Source: Thermoplasmata archaeon
GTDB taxonomy: Archaea > Thermoplasmatota > Thermoplasmata > Thermoplasmatales > Thermoplasmataceae
DNA length: 8,241 nt
Assembly (NCBI GenBank): GCA_021845155.1
Contig: JAKBSB010000051.1
Location: forward strand, 1 to 8,241
Direction of reading: 5' to 3'
Made by a program: the position numbers and the translations under genes. This document shows positions 4,710 through 8,241 of this stretch, one piece after another; the stretch's first letter is position 1, and each line of letters starts with the position of its first letter. A model generated the notes under the pieces. The model worked only from the letters and a program-made list of their open reading frames with translations. It was not told the origin of the DNA and searched no databases.

Positions 4710-6066
4710 TTTTGACAGGGTATTCTTTGCTTTTTCCATAGGATCGCACATAATTCTTGTGGTTATATCCATGGTACTGGCACTTCTTGTGTCAATTGTT
4801 GAACTTCTTGCCATAAGGAGGAACGATGAACTCTATGAAAAGATATCCAGAAGACTGGCAAAGACACTCATAATTATATTTGCAATAGGAACTGCCAGCG
4901 GTACACTGATTGCAGTGGAGCTCTTTGCCCTGTTTCCCGGGTTCATGTCAGTTGTCGGGTATGTGTCAATCCTTCCATTCTATTCCGAAGTTTTTGCATT
5001 TTTCCTGGAAGCAATAGCACTTGTGATGTATGTATATTTCTGGGACAGATTCAAGAACAGGTATTCCCACTGGCTTCTTTCAGTGATGGTTGTGGTGGGT
5101 ACAGCTGCCTCGGCAATATTCATAACCATGATTAACGCATGGATGAACACCCCGGTGGGCTTCAATATTCATGCATACCTTGCAACAGGAGTACTTACTG
5201 GAATAAATCCATGGGCCGTTTTTAATGCACCTTCCACATGGAGCGAGGAATTTCATGTTGTTACGACAACGTATGCTGCCGGAGGTTTTCTCATGATCGC
5301 ATTCTTCTCTTATTTCTATCTCAAGGGAAAGGGTGTTGCAAGAGTTGCCTCAAAGGCGCTTCTCAAGATATCCACTGCCATATCAGGATTCTTCATAGTG
5401 CTGGCAGGACTGAGCGGCACCCTTACTGCATCAATGCTCATAGTGGAGCAACCCCTGAAATATGCAGCAATCGAGTTGAATCTGCACAGCTCAGCAAATG
5501 CAGCGGAAACAATCGGGGGGATTTTCTCTCACGGGAAGATTCTGGATGCAATAACAATACCTCATCTTCAGAGTCTTCTTGCATTCCCTCTCACTCTCGG
5601 GAAAGGCACAGTGCCAGGACTCAACCTGTTCCCAAACCAGAGTCTCTGGCCTCCTCTCTTCATACATCTTACGTTTGATGTTATGGTTCTTGGGGGAACA
5701 TTGATTGGACTGTTTGCATTCTTCGTTATTCTGGGCTATCTTCTGCACAAAGACCCTTACACGCACAGGTTTGTGGTAGCCGGTGGAATAATATCAGGAA
5801 TACTTGGGCTGCTTGTTTATGAATCCGGATGGGTTACAGATGAAGTTGGAAGGCAGCCATGGATCATCTATAATGTCATGAAGGTCTCCCAGGCGGCCAA
5901 TACTTCCCCTTCCATAGTTCCACTTGGGATAGCAATGATAATATTCTATCTCGTAGCAATCCCATTCACCATATATTACACAGCAAAGACAGTAAATTTC
6001 AGGGAGTTCAATGACGAACCAACAGATGAGAAGAGAGGAGGTGAAGTAAATGTACCAGGTCGTTGA
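4696..6066 (+). CDS. cydA: Cytochrome bd-type quinol oxidase subunit I (CydA family)
   Basis: This encodes 456 residues. CydA carries the hemes and the quinol site, and oxidises quinol while reducing O2 in the cytoplasmic membrane. Compared with E. coli CydA from memory, H18 matches H19, H187 matches H186, M330 matches M393 and E105 matches E107. K255 and E260 in KYAAIE match Q-loop K252 and E257. The GRQPW motif is intact at 385-389, with E383 matching E445. SAIFITMINAWMNTPVGF (139-156) is also typical. The Q-loop is of the short type and the length is normal. Two positions differ: S97-E98 replaces the usual E99 arrangement, and D328 occupies the R391 position beside the heme b558 methionine. 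A GGAGGTG site fixes the TTG start. The gene overlaps both neighbours, consistent with stoichiometric synthesis. Confidence 0.9.
   Translation: MSIVNFDRVFFAFSIGSHIILVVISMVLALLVSIVELLAIRRNDELYEKISRRLAKTLIIIFAIGTASGTLIAVELFALFPGFMSVVGYVSILPFYSEVFAFFLEAIALVMYVYFWDRFKNRYSHWLLSVMVVVGTAASAIFITMINAWMNTPVGFNIHAYLATGVLTGINPWAVFNAPSTWSEEFHVVTTTYAAGGFLMIAFFSYFYLKGKGVARVASKALLKISTAISGFFIVLAGLSGTLTASMLIVEQPLKYAAIELNLHSSANAAETIGGIFSHGKILDAITIPHLQSLLAFPLTLGKGTVPGLNLFPNQSLWPPLFIHLTFDVMVLGGTLIGLFAFFVILGYLLHKDPYTHRFVVAGGIISGILGLLVYESGWVTDEVGRQPWIIYNVMKVSQAANTSPSIVPLGIAMIIFYLVAIPFTIYYTAKTVNFREFNDEPTDEKRGGEVNVPGR
6037..6043 (+). promoter_or_regulatory. Ribosome-binding site of cydB, inside cydA
   Basis: GGAGGTG lies six bases before ATG 6050, within the last codons of cydA. 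It supports 6050 as the cydB start rather than the in-frame ATG at 6080, and implies re-initiation by ribosomes finishing cydA. Confidence 0.7.
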
Positions 6067-7036
6067 GTCGGAATTCTTCATGAACAGTGTCATATTTGCA
6101 GTATTCTTTGCAATTATAAGCACCGAGTTCATGGCCGGTTCAGCCCTCCTGATGCATTACAGGTCTTATGGAAAACAGGTGAAACGTTTTATAATACCGA
6201 TATGGGAAATTACAGGCACCTTCTTCGTACTGTACGTGGTTAATGTTGAGGCACTTGCTCCGGGTCTGCTTCCAGTCGTTGCCGAAACCTATATTCCTCT
6301 AATCCTCCTGTTCATGATACTGTACAGCACAAGGAACGCATCCATAATTTTTGCAGAGTTCATATGGAAAAACAGCTTCATATCAGAGAAAACCCTATAC
6401 AGGATCTATTCCACTGTAACGCTGATTCTCGGGGCAATACTTCTTGTAATATACGTGTCAATAGTTACAGGAAAAGGAATAAGCATATCTGCGCATTCGT
6501 TCAACCTCATACCATTCTTTTCTTACCTGCCGGATGACGGGATAATCCTTGGAAGCGCCCTCATATTCCTCGGTCTTTCCTATGTATTCTATGACATGGA
6601 GAAAAACAAAAGGAATTCCATTTATATCACTGTGGCCGGTCTTGTCATAAACGCTGTTTCCTTTGCATTCCTGAAAAATTTTGTCTTCTATCCTTATCTA
6701 GCGATACCCATTGTTCTCACTATACTTCTGCCCGTCCTCTATAATATACGCGGGACATCCTTAATCGCAAAAAACAAGATATTTTACATATCTGTAATGA
6801 GTATTTCAGTTGCCATTATAGAGAGATCATTCTTCCCGAATCTGTTTGGTGGTACTGTTGATGTAAGGGCCTATTTCTCAGGGACTGCAATGCAGTCTGC
6901 AATGTTTGAGCTGACAATCCTGATGATAATATTTGTCGGTTCCATGATGATATTCTATTTCCGCATGTATTTTGGAGGCTTCAGAAACACTATAAGGGAA
7001 AACGAACATGACACAGAGGGAAAGGGTGTATTATGA
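6050..7036 (+). CDS. cydB: Divergent cytochrome bd-type oxidase subunit II (CydB family)
   Basis: This encodes 328 residues with about eight or nine transmembrane helices. The CydB assignment rests on position directly after cydA, size, and an N-terminal pattern. TEFMAGSALLMHYR (25-38), then IPIWEITGTFFVLYVVNVEALAPGLLPVVAETY (49-81), parallels the canonical GPxWDGNExW...FPxxYAxxxS region. E53 aligns with the conserved Asp58 of E. coli CydB, which is implicated in proton entry. Most other canonical CydB residues are replaced, so this is a distant member. CydB binds no quinol in typical enzymes and supports CydA. The gene overlaps cydA by 17 nt and the next gene by 4 nt (ATGA). The last 20 residues are polar and probably cytoplasmic. 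Confidence 0.75.
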   Translation: MYQVVESEFFMNSVIFAVFFAIISTEFMAGSALLMHYRSYGKQVKRFIIPIWEITGTFFVLYVVNVEALAPGLLPVVAETYIPLILLFMILYSTRNASIIFAEFIWKNSFISEKTLYRIYSTVTLILGAILLVIYVSIVTGKGISISAHSFNLIPFFSYLPDDGIILGSALIFLGLSYVFYDMEKNKRNSIYITVAGLVINAVSFAFLKNFVFYPYLAIPIVLTILLPVLYNIRGTSLIAKNKIFYISVMSISVAIIERSFFPNLFGGTVDVRAYFSGTAMQSAMFELTILMIIFVGSMMIFYFRMYFGGFRNTIRENEHDTEGKGVL

Positions 7037-7374
7037 ACAGGTCTGAAGTAAAGGGTGGGGAACCCGGGCAGCGGGATAACCACAGAAATATGGCAAATAT
7101 TGGCTTCTATTACACAATAAAAGAGGGACATGAAAAGGAGTTTGAGGACACATTCCAGGCGACAGTCGAGTTCCTTGATCTTAATGCAGGCGGATTCAGG
7201 GAGGCACATCTGTACAGGGAGGTTGGCAAGAACCAGTACATGATCCTCAGCCTGTGGGACAGTGTTGAATCTTTTTCTGATTTTGTAAAAAGCAGAGAAT
7301 TCGGTGAAGTTACAAAATTCGGGAAATCAATTGTGGAAGGAAGGCCATACCACAAGATTTTCATGGATTATTGA
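7033..7374 (+). CDS. ABM-fold (antibiotic biosynthesis monooxygenase-like) protein, last gene of the oxidase operon
   Basis: This encodes 113 residues. From residue 21 the sequence has the pattern of the dimeric alpha+beta barrel ABM domain: the strand ANIGFYYTIK, the G32-x-E-x-x-F helix, GGFREAHLYRE, the strand YMILSLWDS with W75, then the helix ESFSDFVKSREF. The family includes cofactor-free quinol monooxygenases such as YgiN and heme-degrading enzymes of the IsdG/HmoA type. The Asn-Trp-His set of IsdG is not evident. The ATG overlaps the cydB stop as ATGA and has an AGGGTG-like site upstream, which favours 7033. That start leaves a 19-residue polar extension before the domain. A start at ATG 7090 would give just the domain but lacks a ribosome-binding site. 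Being co-translated with a quinol oxidase hints at quinone or heme chemistry. Confidence 0.75.
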   Translation: MNRSEVKGGEPGQRDNHRNMANIGFYYTIKEGHEKEFEDTFQATVEFLDLNAGGFREAHLYREVGKNQYMILSLWDSVESFSDFVKSREFGEVTKFGKSIVEGRPYHKIFMDY

Positions 7375-7513
7375 GTATAGGCTTGTTTATTAAGGTTACA
7401 TCTGTCCATACAGGAAAAATGAATAGGAAACATATTTCAGGGAATGATCTACGGGAACTGCATTACAGGTGGATTGCTGATCTATAGACAACAGGCTAAA
7501 ATCTAGTTTAAAA
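7375..7513. other. Intergenic region with a possible 22-codon ORF
   Basis: This 139-nt stretch lies between the oxidase operon and the tRNA. It holds a TATA-like GTTTATTAAGG (7385-7395) and, about 28 nt further on, an ATG at 7419 that opens 22 codons (MNRKHISGND...) ending at TAG 7485-7487. The spacing would suit a leaderless message and GGA lies just upstream. The peptide is too short to judge and may be chance. No other structure was recognised. The tRNA transcript's 3' end enters from the right, where the minus strand has T-rich blocks (about 7496-7513) that could end transcription. Confidence 0.25.
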
Positions 7514-7598
7514 TGCAAGGGGAGGGATTTGAACCCTCGCATCCCTACGGAACCAGACCCTCAATCTGGCGCCTTTGACCAAGCTCGACTACCCTTGC
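7514..7598 (-). tRNA. tRNA-Leu (anticodon GAG)
   Basis: This is an 85-nt type II tRNA on the minus strand. The acceptor arms GCAAGGG and CCCTTGC pair perfectly and are followed by discriminator A. The anticodon stem CCAGA/TCTGG encloses the loop TTGAGGG, giving anticodon GAG, which reads CUC and CUU leucine codons. The long variable arm (14 nt between the anticodon and T stems) is the class II hallmark of Leu and Ser tRNAs. The T arm GAGGG-TTCAAAT-CCCTC is canonical. CCA is not encoded and no intron is present. A TATA-like AT-rich block at 7624-7634 lies about 31 nt upstream. Confidence 0.95.
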
Positions 7599-7623
7599 TT
7601 AACTGACTGGCATTGTGAAATAG

Positions 7624-7634
7624 ATAATAATTTT
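7624..7634 (-). promoter_or_regulatory. TATA-like element of the tRNA-Leu gene
   Basis: The minus strand is very AT-rich here (reading AAATTATTATC), centred about 31 nt upstream of the mature tRNA 5' end. This would allow a short leader that RNase P removes. The evidence is composition and spacing only. Confidence 0.4.
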
Positions 7635-7706
7635 TGTTCTACTTTTGCTGTTGCCTCTGTGAATTTAGCATGAAAACCTTATAACGCCTGGATAACTCTT
7701 CAAATG

Positions 7707-7715
7707 TTTTTATAA
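7707..7715 (+). promoter_or_regulatory. TATA box of the major-facilitator gene
   Basis: TTTTTATAA is centred about 25 nt before the ATG at 7737, so transcription is expected to begin at the start codon. No ribosome-binding site is present before that ATG, as expected for a leaderless message. Confidence 0.55.
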
Positions 7716-7736
7716 CCGGCAGGGATACAATCTGTT

Positions 7737-8241
7737 ATGTTTTCAGATTCATCTGAAAAGATTGATTCCTCTTTCAAATATCTACTTATATCAAGAGCGG
7801 CAAGAAGTACCGCATTGATCTATGTGACACTGGCTCTTTCTCTCTATCTGCATGCACTGGGCTACAGTGTAATATTCATAGGGATACTCTATCTTTTCAT
7901 AGTACTTTTCAGCATGGCCTTTACATTCGTGCTGGGCATGGTGGACGACAGGATAGGGTATTCAAGATCACTGTTGATCAGTGAAGCTGCACCTCTTGCT
8001 GCGCTCATTGCATTGTCCCTATCCAGCAACATATATGTAATCTCCGTTGCAGCTGTCATAGGGGGTATAACGGGAACAGCAGGGGGGATGAGAGGGGCCT
8101 TCTCACCAGGCATGACCGCATTTGTGGCAAGCAACTGGCCAGAAGAGCACAGAAGAGTGTGGATGCTGTCAAAGATCAATGTTGTAGCATCAGTTTTCGC
8201 GGTATTTGGGGGAATACTGCTGATATTTCATGGTTACATAG
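7737..8241 (+). CDS. Major facilitator superfamily transporter, N-terminal part
   Basis: An ATG at 7737 opens a frame with no stop through the window edge, giving 168 codons. The product begins MFSDSSEKID and is then hydrophobic, with helices at about residues 21-40, 44-66, 79-97, 100-121 and 147-166. The loop after the second helix reads GMVDDRIGYSRS, matching motif A of the major facilitator superfamily (G-x-x-x-D-R-x-G). A later segment, GGMRGAFSPGMTAFVASNWPEEHR (about 114-137), is typical of the fourth-helix and loop region in this family. Members use ion gradients or concentration gradients to move small solutes. The substrate cannot be inferred. About half or more of the protein lies outside the window. 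Confidence 0.8.
   Translation, partial: MFSDSSEKIDSSFKYLLISRAARSTALIYVTLALSLYLHALGYSVIFIGILYLFIVLFSMAFTFVLGMVDDRIGYSRSLLISEAAPLAALIALSLSSNIYVISVAAVIGGITGTAGGMRGAFSPGMTAFVASNWPEEHRRVWMLSKINVVASVFAVFGGILLIFHGYI

Noticed and set aside
7889..8179. Minus-strand open frame of 96 codons near the right edge
   Set aside because: It is antisense to the major-facilitator gene, whose motif A, helices and promoter are well supported.
1..8241. CRISPR arrays, insertion sequences, or attachment sites at the tRNA gene
   Set aside because: No regularly spaced repeats, transposase-like frames, or direct repeat of the tRNA 3' end were seen in the window. An attachment repeat outside the window cannot be excluded.

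Overview
The window looks like a chromosome segment from a Thermoplasmatales-type archaeon, meaning an acidophilic, cell-wall-less euryarchaeote. The evidence is heavy AGG and ATA codon use, TATA-box promoters without bacterial -35/-10 elements, GGAGGTG ribosome-binding sites only inside operons, a tRNA-Leu with no encoded CCA, and a small zinc protein resembling the Thermoplasma family named after Ta0938. Nothing points to a mobile element, and no CRISPR, rRNA or insertion sequence was seen.

Left part (1-2268). A gene fragment leaves the window on the minus strand (63 to 1). Two small membrane proteins of unknown function follow on the plus strand (154-519 and 617-1015). Next comes a translationally coupled pair: a TenA/PqqC-like (heme-oxygenase-fold) protein with an N-terminal zinc-finger-like segment (1092-1991) and a Cys-rich Ta0938-like protein (1975-2268).

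Middle part (2283-4037). Two minus-strand genes converge on that pair. One encodes a winged-helix-like protein with a C-terminal two-helix YrhK-like membrane domain (2283-3239). The other encodes a ribbon-helix-helix regulator with a large helical C-terminal region (3299-3877). The regulator is divergent from the oxidase operon. The intergenic region holds an inverted repeat next to a strong TATA box, plus a 9-mer (TGTGCGCAA) that recurs in front of the YrhK gene.

Oxidase operon (4038-7374). Four overlapping genes encode a multi-pass membrane protein, a CydA-type cytochrome bd subunit I, a divergent CydB-type subunit II and an ABM-fold monooxygenase-like protein. The last three start codons lie within the end of the preceding gene. 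The two strongest ribosome-binding sites sit in front of cydA and cydB. The operon probably encodes a terminal quinol:O2 oxidoreductase with accessory proteins, and the divergent ribbon-helix-helix protein is the obvious candidate regulator.

Right part (7375-8241). A short intergenic region is followed by tRNA-Leu(GAG) on the minus strand and the first 168 codons of a major-facilitator transporter that runs off the window.
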